Source: JAJFTV01 sp964426355 (GTDB lineage: Bacteria; Chloroflexota; Anaerolineae; Anaerolineales; Anaerolineaceae). Taken from it: DNA of 12,345 nt. Under the pieces are notes generated by a model. That model was not told the DNA's origin. It worked only from the letters and a program-made list of their open reading frames with translations, and did not search any database. A program made the position numbers and the translations under genes. This document shows, piece by piece, positions 1 to 6,909 of the stretch (the stretch's first letter is position 1; each line of letters opens with the position of its first letter). The DNA is taken from contig CAYRRA010000131.1 in the NCBI GenBank assembly GCA_964426355.1, forward strand, positions 1 to 12,345. Reading direction: 5' to 3'.

Positions 1-87
1 ACCTAACTGACGCGCCAGTTGCGAAATCGAGATGCGCGCATCTCGCTGTAATTCCCGGATGAGCATTAAATCCAAGTCGTCAAACAT
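1..87 (-). CDS. Lrp/AsnC-family transcriptional regulator, N-terminal fragment (runs off the left edge)
   Basis: Only the first 29 codons are in the window; the gene continues past the left edge. The peptide begins MFDDLDLMLIRELQ and continues with RDARISISQLARQLG. This is the pattern at the start of Lrp/AsnC regulators: an LD-x-D-x-x-(I/L)-L-x-x-L-Q-x-D-(A/G)-R stretch leading into the first helices of the AsnC-type winged helix-turn-helix. Such proteins bind DNA as multimers and usually sense an amino acid through a C-terminal RAM domain, which is not visible here. The ATG at 85-87 is supported by a good ribosome binding site (AGAGGA on the minus strand, 95-100) and by an AT-rich upstream region. 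It is transcribed in the same direction as the ABC exporter genes to its right but is separated from them by a terminator-like hairpin, so it is probably its own unit. The target and effector cannot be told from this fragment. Confidence 0.75.
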   Translation of the reverse strand, partial: MFDDLDLMLIRELQRDARISISQLARQLG

Positions 88-154
88 GATATCGTCCTCT
101 TTTTGAAATAATGTACGATCAGTAAAAAACACACTAAAAAAAAGCCTAACAATG

Positions 155-178
155 GAATAATTATAAAAATTATAACGT
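155..178 (-). promoter_or_regulatory. Possible promoter of the Lrp/AsnC gene (tandem TATAAT boxes)
   Basis: On the minus strand two perfect TATAAT hexamers lie at 160-165 and 169-174, in a very AT-rich stretch about 75-90 bases upstream of the Lrp/AsnC start codon. I see no convincing -35 hexamer at the standard spacing for either box, so which one is used, if any, is uncertain. Confidence 0.3.
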
Positions 179-218
179 AAATAATGTGTATTCGGGATCA
201 GAAATTCTACCCGCCCCC

Positions 219-255
219 AAAGAAAAGACAGGGGCTGTTCTTTGGAAAACAGCCC
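219..255 (-). terminator. Rho-independent terminator of the ABC exporter operon
   Basis: A perfect 8-bp inverted repeat (GGGCTGTT at 232-239 and AACAGCCC at 248-255) encloses an 8-base loop. Read on the minus strand it is followed within a few bases by the T-rich run TCTTTTCTTT (219-228). It sits about 30 bases past the permease stop codon, as expected for the end of the exporter transcript. Confidence 0.7.
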
Positions 256-286
256 TTGTAACGGCTCGGTCAACCAGTCCGCGGTC

Positions 287-1021
287 TCATTCCCAGCGCC
301 AGAAGCGCACACCCAATACCAACAAGAGAACCAGCCACGCGCCTAACACGACAAAATCAACCCACAAGGCAAAAACCGGCTGAACACCTGCAATCAACTG
401 GCGAAATGCGTCTGAGAGGTAAGTCAAGGGCAGCGCCCTTGCAATCACCTGCATCGCCTCTGGCATGGCTTCCAGGGTGAACAAGCTGCCGGACAGGAAC
501 ATCATGGGGAAGTTCACCAATTGTGCTACGGCGTTCACACCCTCCACATTGGGGATCAGTCCCGCCAGCAAATAGCCCAGGCACACAAAGATCATCGCGC
601 CCAGCAGCACGGCTGCAAACAGCAGCAGCATACTGCCCTGCACCTGCACGCCAAACCCCAGCCAACCCACCAGCAAGAAAAGCGCAGCCTGTGCCAGACC
701 CACGGTCACCCGCCAGCAAACCTGTGCCGCCAGCAGCGCGGTACGGCTTACCGGCGTCACGCTCAATCGCCTCAGCACCTGCCCCTGGCGTTGCTGCGCC
801 AGCGGTAATGCTGTCCCGAAAATTCCCAACCATAACAGCGATACACCCAGCATACCGCTCATTTGAAAATCAAAGATGCGTTCAGGTCCGCTGTCAGAGC
901 CGAAGATCAACCCAAAAAAGCTCACAATCGTCACCGGTAGCAACATCACCAGAAATACGCTCAGCCGATCGCGCAGGAATTCGCGCGCATTTGCAATATA
1001 AAGCGCCTTAATCGCTTTCAT
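287..1021 (-). CDS. ABC-2 type transporter permease
   Basis: Membrane subunit of an ABC exporter, 244 residues, a normal length for a one-domain ABC-2 permease (COG0842 / DrrB-like). About six hydrophobic segments are visible, near residues 21-42, 54-76, 97-125, 132-157, 167-185 and 219-241. Between the last ones lies the typical ABC-2 signature: FLSGSLFTLEAMPE followed by PLTYLSDAFRQL (roughly residues 174-208). The ATG (1019-1021) overlaps the stop of the upstream ATPase gene as ATGA. Its ribosome binding site, AAGGAG at 1031-1036, lies inside the end of the ATPase gene, so the two are translationally coupled and surely form one transporter. Only one permease gene is present, so the working complex is probably a permease homodimer with two ATPases. 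The substrate is unknown; relatives export antibiotics, lipophilic drugs or lipids. The divergent sensor kinase/regulator pair to the right may control it. Confidence 0.9.
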   Translation of the reverse strand: MKAIKALYIANAREFLRDRLSVFLVMLLPVTIVSFFGLIFGSDSGPERIFDFQMSGMLGVSLLWLGIFGTALPLAQQRQGQVLRRLSVTPVSRTALLAAQVCWRVTVGLAQAALFLLVGWLGFGVQVQGSMLLLFAAVLLGAMIFVCLGYLLAGLIPNVEGVNAVAQLVNFPMMFLSGSLFTLEAMPEAMQVIARALPLTYLSDAFRQLIAGVQPVFALWVDFVVLGAWLVLLLVLGVRFWRWE

Positions 1022-1935
1022 TCTCTCATTCTCCTTCCAGTCAATTTAAGAAACACATCTTCCAGGCTTGCCTGGCGAACGGTGATATTGCTAAACGAAG
1101 AACCTGCCTGTGCCTGAAATTCCAGCAGCCCCGCCATGCTGTGCGGGATGTCCACGCTGTAAAGGGTAATATTCCCGTTTTCGAAGAGCACCTGGCGCAC
1201 CCCAGCCAGCGAAGCCAGTTGCTGATGGCTGATATTGCCCGGGTTCTGAAATTCGATGGCGCTCTCCTCAAAGTGCTGCCGGATCAGCGCGCCGGGGGTA
1301 TCCAGGGCAATGATTTTTCCATGATCCATCACCGCCACGCGGTCGCAGAGATGCTCGGCTTCCTCCATGTAATGCGTGGTCAACAGCACGGTTTTTCCCT
1401 GCCCTTTGAGCTGTTCGATCACCGCCCACAAGCTTCGGCGTGCCTGCGGATCCAGCCCGGTGGTCGGCTCATCCAAAAAGACCAGGTCGGGATTGTTGAC
1501 CAATGCCAGCGCCACAGCCAGCCGCTGCCGCTGCCCACCCGAAAGATTCTTGCTCATCGTCTTTGCTTTTTCTTGCAAACCGAGCAATTCAATCAATTCA
1601 TTCGCTGGGCGTGCAGCAGGGAAGAGATCGCCGAACAACTGGATCAATTCACGCACGCGCAGGTTTGGGTACATGCCGGTGGTCTGAAGCTGAGCGCCGA
1701 CACGCGCCTTTATTTCCAGCTCATGGTCTGCATGGGTCATTCCGAACACCCGTACCGTACCGCTATCCGGCTTGCGCAGCCCAAGGATACATTCAACGCT
1801 GGTGGTCTTACCCGCACCGTTGGGTCCCAACACCCCGAAAACCTCGCCCGAACATACGTTGAAGCTGACCCCATCCAGTGCACGCACCTGAGCGTATGAT
1901 TTTCGTAACTCATTTACTTCCAATGTTATTTGCAT
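1018..1935 (-). CDS. ABC transporter ATP-binding protein (ABC-2 exporter, DrrA/CcmA-like)
   Basis: ATPase subunit of the exporter, 305 residues. All nucleotide-binding motifs are intact: Walker A GPNGAGKTT at 37-45, Q-loop glutamine near 84, signature LSGGQRQR at 131-138, Walker B LVFLDEP at 151-157 with catalytic Glu156, D-loop GLDP at 160-163 and the switch histidine His188 in TTHYMEEAE. After residue ~215 comes the C-terminal extension typical of DrrA-type ATPases, ending in the SLEDVFLKLTGR motif near the C-terminus. The start ATG (1933-1935) is supported by a perfect AGGAGG (minus strand, 1943-1948) seven bases upstream. The stop codon overlaps the permease start. It acts at the cytoplasmic face of the membrane with the permease encoded next to it. 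It is divergent from the sensor kinase at 2149, with a 213-bp shared regulatory region, and by context is the probable target of that system. The exported compound is not identifiable. Confidence 0.95.
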   Translation of the reverse strand: MQITLEVNELRKSYAQVRALDGVSFNVCSGEVFGVLGPNGAGKTTSVECILGLRKPDSGTVRVFGMTHADHELEIKARVGAQLQTTGMYPNLRVRELIQLFGDLFPAARPANELIELLGLQEKAKTMSKNLSGGQRQRLAVALALVNNPDLVFLDEPTTGLDPQARRSLWAVIEQLKGQGKTVLLTTHYMEEAEHLCDRVAVMDHGKIIALDTPGALIRQHFEESAIEFQNPGNISHQQLASLAGVRQVLFENGNITLYSVDIPHSMAGLLEFQAQAGSSFSNITVRQASLEDVFLKLTGRRMRE

Positions 1936-2010
1936 TGCACAACCTCCTGTTTGACGAACTGCTTACAGGATACTGCTTCTGTTGAAACGGCACATCGGGA
2001 GAAAGCCCCA

Positions 2011-2042
2011 TTTTGTATCTGTACCTGAGTACATGTACAAAA
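2011..2042. promoter_or_regulatory. 32-bp imperfect palindrome, probable operator in the divergent exporter/kinase promoter region
   Basis: The arms TTTTGTATCTGTAC (2011-2024) and GTACATGTACAAAA (2029-2042) are inverted repeats matching at 12 of 14 positions, with a 4-base spacer. The core also holds the perfect palindrome GTACATGTAC (2029-2038). It lies midway between the divergent ABC exporter and kinase genes. Because of the symmetry, each strand offers a TTGTAY hexamer 17 bases before TACAAA, a weak sigma-70-like arrangement, so the dyad may overlap a promoter. A different -10-like TACAAT lies downstream at 2071-2076 on the plus strand. The most likely ligand is the NarL-type regulator encoded at 3363-4010, but this is inference from position. 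Confidence 0.55.
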
Positions 2043-2048
2043 GTGCTA

Positions 2049-2076
2049 TTGCGCCTTGTCCTGGCAATGATACAAT
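2049..2076 (+). promoter_or_regulatory. Possible promoter of the kinase/regulator operon
   Basis: TTGCGC (2049-2054) and TACAAT (2071-2076) are separated by 16 bases. The -10 matches five of six consensus positions while the -35 is poor, as often seen at activator-dependent promoters. The palindrome at 2011-2042 lies just upstream of the -35, where an activator would bind. Transcription would start near 2083, about 65 bases before the kinase ATG. Confidence 0.3.
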
Positions 2077-2148
2077 CTAATCAACAAGAATACGGGATAT
2101 GAACTTTTACCCGTCTTTCCGTTCCAATCAAGGAATGCCAGAAACGAT

Positions 2149-3387
2149 ATGCCAGTAGAAAAAGCCCAATCCAAACCCACCCCAAACGAAACTGTTTTTG
2201 TTCGCCCGTTCTTTTTTGTGCTCTATGGGCTGATCGGGCTGGTGTACATCACCAGCCTGGTTCAGACCCCCAGCCTGCGTCAGCCAGGTGCACTCGTACT
2301 CTTCAGCGCGCTGGTGCTGACACACAGCTTGCTGCATGGGCAGGTGGAAAGATTAATTAAGATACCCGGCTTAAAATGGGTTTATTTAATCGCCCAGTGC
2401 GGGGTGGTCTTTGCCATAGGAACCATGAACAACCTTAACGGCTTTACCCTGGGTCTTTATATGGGGCTTGCCGGTGAGGCGATGGGGCTTTTGTGGAACA
2501 ACCGGCGCGCCATCATTTTGAGCGGCATCGCCTATTTCATCATCATGTCGCTCAATACCTATATCGAATGGGGGCAGGACGCCTTTCTGCAATATTTACC
2601 CATTGCAGCCCTGATGATGCTGTTCGTCTATACCTATGTCATCTCGTTTATGCGCCTGGATGAAGAACGCACGCGCGTCCAGGCACTTTTACACGACCTG
2701 GAAGCAGCACACAAGCAACTGAGTGAATACGCTGCCCGGGTGGAAGAGCTGACCATCGAACAGGAGCGCCAACGCATGGCGCGCGAGCTGCACGATACGC
2801 TGGCGCAGGGATTAGCCGGTCTGATCATGCAGTTGGAAGCCGTCGAGAGCCACCTGGAAAACAACCGTCTCGCGCAGGCGCAAAATATCACCCATCAGGC
2901 AATGGGACGCGCCCGCACAGCCCTGGCGGAAGCGCGTCGCGCCATCCAAAACCTGCGCGCAGTTGCACCAGATGACATCTCTCTTGCAGATGCGCTCGGA
3001 AGGGAAATTGAGCAGTTCACCCGCTGCAGCGGCATCCACACCGCCTATCAAGTCAGCGGGAAGGAAGTCACTCTGCCGCCATCCTACAGCCAGGAAGTGC
3101 TGCGTATTCTGCGTGAAGCGCTCAACAATATTACACGGCATGCCCATGCTGCCAATGTGCAGATACATCTCGAAAAATGGGATGAGGGTTTGCGCTTGAG
3201 TATTCACGATGACGGGGAAGGGTTCAACCCAATGGAAGCCGGGCAAAAATCTGGCAGTTACGGTCTGGCGGGCATGCAGGAGCGCGCCCGAAAAATTGGC
3301 GGCTTGCTCAATATCGAAAGCATACCCGGTCAGGGCAGTACCATCTGCCTGGAGGTAAAGAAGTGGCAGACACCATCCGCGTATTAA
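2149..3387 (+). CDS. Membrane-bound sensor histidine kinase, HisKA_3 (NarL/DesK) type
   Basis: Sensor kinase of a two-component system, 412 residues. The N-terminal half has about six membrane segments (near 20-40, 47-63, 76-92, 98-116, 121-137 and 146-167) with almost no extracellular domain, as in intramembrane-sensing or DesK-like kinases. A helical linker (about 171-205, likely coiled coil) leads to the dimerisation/phosphoacceptor motif RMARELHDTLAQ with His215. The HATPase_c domain shows the N box REALNNITRHAHA (Asn326-Asn327), G1 DDGEGF (354-359), G2 GLAGM (372-376) and GQGS (394-397). The kinase should autophosphorylate on His215 and pass phosphate to the regulator, whose gene overlaps its 3' end by 25 bases. 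No better start exists in frame upstream. The ribosome binding site is weak: an AGGA lies 14 bases before the ATG. It is divergent from the ABC exporter, which suggests it senses a membrane-active compound or envelope stress. The signal is not known. Confidence 0.93.
   Translation: MPVEKAQSKPTPNETVFVRPFFFVLYGLIGLVYITSLVQTPSLRQPGALVLFSALVLTHSLLHGQVERLIKIPGLKWVYLIAQCGVVFAIGTMNNLNGFTLGLYMGLAGEAMGLLWNNRRAIILSGIAYFIIMSLNTYIEWGQDAFLQYLPIAALMMLFVYTYVISFMRLDEERTRVQALLHDLEAAHKQLSEYAARVEELTIEQERQRMARELHDTLAQGLAGLIMQLEAVESHLENNRLAQAQNITHQAMGRARTALAEARRAIQNLRAVAPDDISLADALGREIEQFTRCSGIHTAYQVSGKEVTLPPSYSQEVLRILREALNNITRHAHAANVQIHLEKWDEGLRLSIHDDGEGFNPMEAGQKSGSYGLAGMQERARKIGGLLNIESIPGQGSTICLEVKKWQTPSAY
3351..3355 (+). 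promoter_or_regulatory. Ribosome binding site fixing a GTG start for the response regulator
   Basis: GGAGG lies seven bases before the GTG at 3363-3365 and inside the 3' end of the kinase gene. It fixes the regulator start at this GTG, because the next residues (DTIRVLIADDH) are exactly where receiver domains begin. Confidence 0.7.
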
Positions 3388-4010
3388 TTGCCGATGACCA
3401 TCTGATCGTACGCGAGGGGTTGCAAACCATCCTCGATACCGTTCCCGACTTGGAGCTGGTTGGCGAAGCATGTAATGGCGAAGAAGCCGTGCAACTAGCT
3501 GGAGAACTGCTCCCCGACGTGATTCTGATGGATCTGCGTATGCCGCGCCTGGACGGAATTGGCGCTATCCAGCAAATAAAAGCACATTTTTCACAAATAG
3601 AAATCGTGATCCTGACCACCTACGATGATGATGAGTTCATCGTGAAAGGGTTGCAGGCGGGTGCGCGCGGTTACCTGTTGAAAGATGCCGGCAGGCAGGC
3701 GCTCTTCGAGACGGTGCGCGCAGCAGCACGCGGCGAATCGCTGCTACCATCTGCGGTGGTGAATAAAATGGTGGCGCATCTCAGCAGTGTTCCAGGAGCC
3801 CAACCTGCGCTGCTTTCCGAACGGGAAAGCCAGGTGCTGGCGCTCATGGCAAACGGGGCAGCCAACAAGGAAATTGCGCTGCAATTGAACATCAGCGAGC
3901 GCACCGTCAAGGCGCATGTAACCAGCATTTTGAATAAATTGGGGGTCAGCTCGCGCACCGAAGCGGTATCACTTGCGTTGCGCCAGGGGTTGCTGCCTCC
4001 GACGGGATAA
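3363..4010 (+). CDS. Response regulator, NarL/FixJ family (receiver plus LuxR-type HTH)
   Basis: Transcriptional regulator of the first two-component pair, 215 residues, a standard NarL-family length. The receiver domain has the acidic pair Asp11-Asp12, the phosphoacceptor Asp57 (ILMDLRMP), Thr85-Thr86 and the conserved Lys107 (YLLKD). A linker of about 25 residues leads to the LuxR-type HTH (about 147-210: LSERESQVLALMANG, then NKEIALQLNISERTVKAHV). Every key residue is present. The gene starts with GTG and overlaps the kinase by 25 bases, so the two are co-transcribed and translationally coupled. Phosphorylation should drive dimerisation and DNA binding; the best candidate site in the window is the palindrome at 2011-2042, between this operon and the divergent exporter. 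That would make it an activator of the exporter and of its own operon. The assignment of target is inference. Confidence 0.95.
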   Translation: MADTIRVLIADDHLIVREGLQTILDTVPDLELVGEACNGEEAVQLAGELLPDVILMDLRMPRLDGIGAIQQIKAHFSQIEIVILTTYDDDEFIVKGLQAGARGYLLKDAGRQALFETVRAAARGESLLPSAVVNKMVAHLSSVPGAQPALLSERESQVLALMANGAANKEIALQLNISERTVKAHVTSILNKLGVSSRTEAVSLALRQGLLPPTG

Positions 4011-4085
4011 ACCGCACAGCCTAATTCACATTTGTGCTTTATTAGCGCAGATGCGGGACAAGATTTTCACCCACCTCCCGCCCCA

Positions 4086-4751
4086 TTACGACTCGCCCAA
4101 ACCGTTCCGCAGTGCAATCACGGCGGCTTGCACCCGGTCATGAATCCCAAGACAGGTGAAAATACTGGAAACAATGTTCTTCACCGTACCCTCGCTCAAA
4201 TGAAGCATCCCGGCAATTTCTCGATTGGTCGCACCTTTGGCAATCAGGCGCAGCACATCCAGCTCGCGCGGCGTCAGGTCGGCGATACGCGCACCGGATT
4301 CATCGGTCCCGGTCATTTTGTTCGGCGTATTGCGCAGGTTGATTAATTTCCCGGCAACGGAAGGGGCAAGCTGGTAAATCCCCTTATGCGCCATGTGTAT
4401 CGCCTGCGCCAGATCAGCCGCCAGGATATCCTTGAGCAGATAACCACTTGCACCCGCTTTGAGCGATTTGACGATGTACTCCTCATCTTCCAGCGTGGTC
4501 AGCATCAGAATCTTGATCTGTGGGTTGTCCTTCAGAATCATTTCGGCAGCGGTGATACCATCCATCACAGGCATCCTGATATCCATCAGAACCAGATCGG
4601 GGTGGCATTCCTGCGCCAATTGCACCGACTGACTTCCATCCTCAGCCGTCGCAACCACATCGATCCCTGGCTGAATCACCAGCAGCGAAGCGATCCCCTC
4701 GCGCACAAGCGCCTGGTCGTCCACCACCAATACTTTTATCTTTTCGTTCAT
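4086..4751 (-). CDS. Response regulator, NarL/FixJ family, of the second two-component pair
   Basis: 221 residues. The receiver domain shows Asp11-Asp12, the phosphoacceptor Asp57 (LVLMDIRMP), Thr85-Thr86 and Lys107 (YLLKD). The LuxR-type HTH follows at about 158-220 (LTPRELDVLRLIAKG, then NREIAGMLHLSEGTVKN). The reading frame stays open upstream to 4928, but the start is placed at the ATG 4749-4751, because receiver homology begins there (MNEKIKVLVVDD) and a GGAG ribosome binding site lies five bases before it; the upstream stretch overlaps the kinase gene. One oddity: the recognition-helix region reads TVKNIVSSIFTCLG where most family members have TVKNHVSNILxKLG, so the usual His and Lys are replaced by Ile and Cys. 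The kinase gene ends ten bases before this start. The pair converges on the first pair with a 75-bp gap. Its targets may be the acyltransferases beyond the kinase gene. Confidence 0.93.
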   Translation of the reverse strand: MNEKIKVLVVDDQALVREGIASLLVIQPGIDVVATAEDGSQSVQLAQECHPDLVLMDIRMPVMDGITAAEMILKDNPQIKILMLTTLEDEEYIVKSLKAGASGYLLKDILAADLAQAIHMAHKGIYQLAPSVAGKLINLRNTPNKMTGTDESGARIADLTPRELDVLRLIAKGATNREIAGMLHLSEGTVKNIVSSIFTCLGIHDRVQAAVIALRNGLGES

Positions 4752-4761
4752 GAAGTCTCCA

Positions 4762-5952
4762 TCAAGAATACTGTGTTTTGGGAATGCGCATCTGAATGCG
4801 GGTGCCCTTACCCTTCCTGGAATCGATCCTGATCTTCCCGCCCACCAGGTCAACCCGTTCCTCCAGACCGGCAATGCCGTAATGCCCATCGCGCGCAACT
4901 TTCTTTTTGGAAAATCCAATGCCATCATCTGTCAACAGCAGCGTCACATCCCGCCGCCCAAAATCAATTTTCAGTTCGGCATGATGCGCCTGGGCATGCT
5001 TTTGAATATTGGTCAAGCCCTCCTGTGTCGCACGCTGCACCGTCATTAGAACCAGCTCGGGGTATCCATCCGGGCTGCCGCTGTAGGTAAAAGCCATCTC
5101 CAGTCCGCTTTCTTCAGCACCATTGACCAGCTTTTGCACTTCCTCCTTGAAATCGAAATGCTCCTCCATCTCACGTAGATTGCTCAAGGTCTGGCGCAGT
5201 TCACGCATGGCATCCGCTGAAGCCTGCTGTGCCTTCTGCACTGCCAGTTCGCTCTCTGCCGGGTCAATTGTACGGTATGCAGCGGCTTTTTGAAGCTGAA
5301 TATTCACACCCACCAGGTAATGCCCCAAACTGTCATGCAGTTCACGCGAGATGTGGTTTCGTTCTTCCTGTTTTGCCAGCGAAACTGAGTTACCGGCTGA
5401 GACTAACAACTCCTTATACAGTTCACGGTTGCGCAGTCGCGTCCGGTCATCTTGTTTGATGACCACGGCAAACAGGCTCATATAGATGATCACAGCGATT
5501 TCGGAAATCAACCCGGCTTGAAAAATCTCCGGTTGAAAGATCAATAAAACGAGAATCATCGCGATCATCATCAATATCACCGGGATCAACCCGAAGTAGA
5601 AAAACGCCGTATAAATGATTAAGGCGGAAATCATCGGGGAAGTCACACCAATATCCGCCTGGTAAATGGCTGTGACACAAAAGATGCGCAGTGCCAGCAG
5701 AGTCAGGCGTACCGGCATGATTATCCTGCGGGGATAATGAACACTCTCCAGACACTCCAGCAGGAGCAGACCCAAAAAGCCACAACCCAGGTAAACCCAA
5801 TCCAGTGCCGAAAGCGTCTCCAACTGCCGGTCAAAAAAGAGGCTTTCAGCCACAATCAAAATCACCACCAGGATATACAGTACGGCTACCGGGAAGCGCA
5901 GAGATTGTTCCCGGTAGCGCAGTTTTCTATTTCGGTTCGCGGCTGACAGCAT
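4762..5952 (-). CDS. Membrane-bound sensor histidine kinase, HisKA_3 (DesK-like) type, second pair
   Basis: 396 residues from the chosen start. The N-terminal third is membrane: hydrophobic segments near 21-40, 52-69, 78-96, 104-121, 122-141 and 146-166, again with no sizeable external domain. The phosphoacceptor motif is RNHISRELHDSLGHYL with His206. The ATPase domain shows EGLTNIQKHAQA (Asn315), DDGIGF (342-347), GIAGL (359-363) and GKGT (381-384), all intact. Another ATG six codons upstream (5968-5970) is possible. I prefer 5950-5952 because GAGGTG (5957-5962) sits at proper spacing before it, whereas the upstream ATG has no such site. The regulator gene follows ten bases downstream. The gene is divergent from two PlsC-like acyltransferases. 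By analogy with DesK, which senses membrane fluidity and sits beside a lipid-modifying gene, a lipid or membrane signal is plausible but unproven. Confidence 0.92.
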   Translation of the reverse strand: MLSAANRNRKLRYREQSLRFPVAVLYILVVILIVAESLFFDRQLETLSALDWVYLGCGFLGLLLLECLESVHYPRRIIMPVRLTLLALRIFCVTAIYQADIGVTSPMISALIIYTAFFYFGLIPVILMMIAMILVLLIFQPEIFQAGLISEIAVIIYMSLFAVVIKQDDRTRLRNRELYKELLVSAGNSVSLAKQEERNHISRELHDSLGHYLVGVNIQLQKAAAYRTIDPAESELAVQKAQQASADAMRELRQTLSNLREMEEHFDFKEEVQKLVNGAEESGLEMAFTYSGSPDGYPELVLMTVQRATQEGLTNIQKHAQAHHAELKIDFGRRDVTLLLTDDGIGFSKKKVARDGHYGIAGLEERVDLVGGKIRIDSRKGKGTRIQMRIPKTQYS

Positions 5953-5971
5953 TCTACACCTCGTTATCATT

Positions 5972-6091
5972 TTACCCGCTGGGGCGCATGATCACAATCC
6001 ACCAGAAGTCATTGTCCGGCATCCATCCTTCACGTGAAAATTTTCCTACAATCTTATGCCCTCTGCCAGGGAGAATGATGACCGGGCGCAC
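5972..6091 (-). other. Possible small ORF or gene remnant upstream of the second kinase (SH3-like fragment)
   Basis: On the minus strand a frame is open from 6154 down to a TAA at 5972-5974, one base before the upstream candidate ATG of the kinase. Its last ~40 codons read like real protein, with motifs such as VVRPVIILPGRG, KIVGKFSREGW and DNDFWWIVIMRPSG. The pattern V-x-G-x-(S)-x-G...WW-x-V...G recalls the strands of bacterial SH3 domains. I see no good start: a GTG at 6089-6091 has GAGG only two bases before it, and the in-frame ATG would give a very short peptide. It could be a short coupled peptide, the tail of a lost gene, or chance. Conservation in relatives would decide. Confidence 0.2.
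6029..6045. promoter_or_regulatory. Overlapping palindromes in the divergent kinase/acyltransferase region
   Basis: Two perfect 10-bp palindromes overlap here: TTCACGTGAA (6029-6038) and GAAAATTTTC (6036-6045). They lie centrally in the 209-bp gap between the second kinase and the first acyltransferase, so an operator role is possible. They also lie inside the possible small reading frame on the minus strand, which weakens the case. Confidence 0.25.
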
Positions 6092-6161
6092 TACCTCATA
6101 GGGGCAGTTTTTTTTATCATCAAATCTGTACTCCAAAAAATATGCAAAGAGGGATTAACCA

Positions 6162-6899
6162 ATGAACCTGGAAGGATTCTTTTTCAAAACACACAAAGCC
6201 ATCATCAGGGGCTATGCCCGCGCATTGCTAAACTTCGATCTGCTCATGGAGGAAGCACTCCCGCCCGGACCCAAGATTTTGGCAGCCAACCACCCCACCA
6301 CAACCGACCCTTTCCTGCTCCCTTTGCTGGTGGATGAACCCATTTATATTTTCGTGACCGGCATGGCTTTTGAGACGCCGTTATTCGGCAAGATTCTCAA
6401 ACGCGCCGGGCATATCCGCGTCGACAAGAGTCTCGGCAACAAAATCAACACCATAGACCAGGCTGTCAAACGCCTGGCGCAAAACGGGAATATCGGCATC
6501 TTTCCGGAAGGCTCGCTCAGCCCGGCTGCCGGAGAATTCTGCCCGGCACACACTGGCGCAGCGCGCCTGGCGGTATTCAGCGGCGCACCGGTGATCCCGG
6601 TTGGGATCCATCACAGCCCCAATGCCTGTTTTTACAAAAAAATCTGCACGAAGAACTATGAACAAACCGCCCGCTGGGTGGTGCGTGGTGAATATTACCT
6701 GACCGTGGGAAAAGCCATGTATTTCAGCGGAGATATCGACAACCACAAAGAAATCCGCCGCATTTCCTGCCAGGTCATGGATGCCATCATCCAGCAGGCT
6801 CTCAGCAGTCAGAAACGCATGGCGACGCCGCAAATAAAATGGCAGCCGCTCATCCCACGCCTGTTGAGAGGAGAAACCCTGCTCACCTCCAAATCATAA
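6162..6899 (+). CDS. PlsC-family 1-acyl-glycerol-3-phosphate acyltransferase-like protein
   Basis: Membrane-associated acyltransferase, 245 residues, the usual size of PlsC (LPLAT superfamily). Such enzymes move an acyl chain from acyl-ACP or acyl-CoA to a lysophospholipid or related acceptor. The four blocks are visible: block I NHPTTTDP, with the catalytic HX4D pair His44 and Asp49; block II around GHIRVD (83-88); block III FPEGSLS (114-120), which binds the acceptor phosphate; block IV VIPVGI (144-149). It starts at the ATG 6162-6164 with AAAGAGGG eight bases upstream. The next gene is a second, more divergent acyltransferase ten bases downstream, so the two form an operon. It is divergent from the second sensor kinase, which may control it. 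Whether the acceptor is lysophosphatidic acid or another lipid cannot be told; no other phospholipid synthesis gene is nearby. Confidence 0.88.
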   Translation: MNLEGFFFKTHKAIIRGYARALLNFDLLMEEALPPGPKILAANHPTTTDPFLLPLLVDEPIYIFVTGMAFETPLFGKILKRAGHIRVDKSLGNKINTIDQAVKRLAQNGNIGIFPEGSLSPAAGEFCPAHTGAARLAVFSGAPVIPVGIHHSPNACFYKKICTKNYEQTARWVVRGEYYLTVGKAMYFSGDIDNHKEIRRISCQVMDAIIQQALSSQKRMATPQIKWQPLIPRLLRGETLLTSKS

Positions 6900-6909
6900 A
6901 GGAAACATT

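Noticed and set aside
1141..1899. Long plus-strand open frame opposite the ABC ATPase
   Set aside because: It is antisense to a gene with all ABC motifs intact, and its translation resembles no protein family.
4011..4085. Bidirectional terminator between the two convergent response regulators
   Set aside because: Only a 6-bp stem with a 17-base loop (4053-4081) and a tiny CACATTTGTG hairpin are visible, without convincing T-runs. Termination must occur here, but I cannot point to a good structure.
4752..4928. N-terminal extension of the second response regulator to an ATG at 4926-4928
   Set aside because: The extension overlaps the kinase 3' end in another frame, has no receiver-domain character, and a proper start with ribosome binding site exists at 4749-4751.
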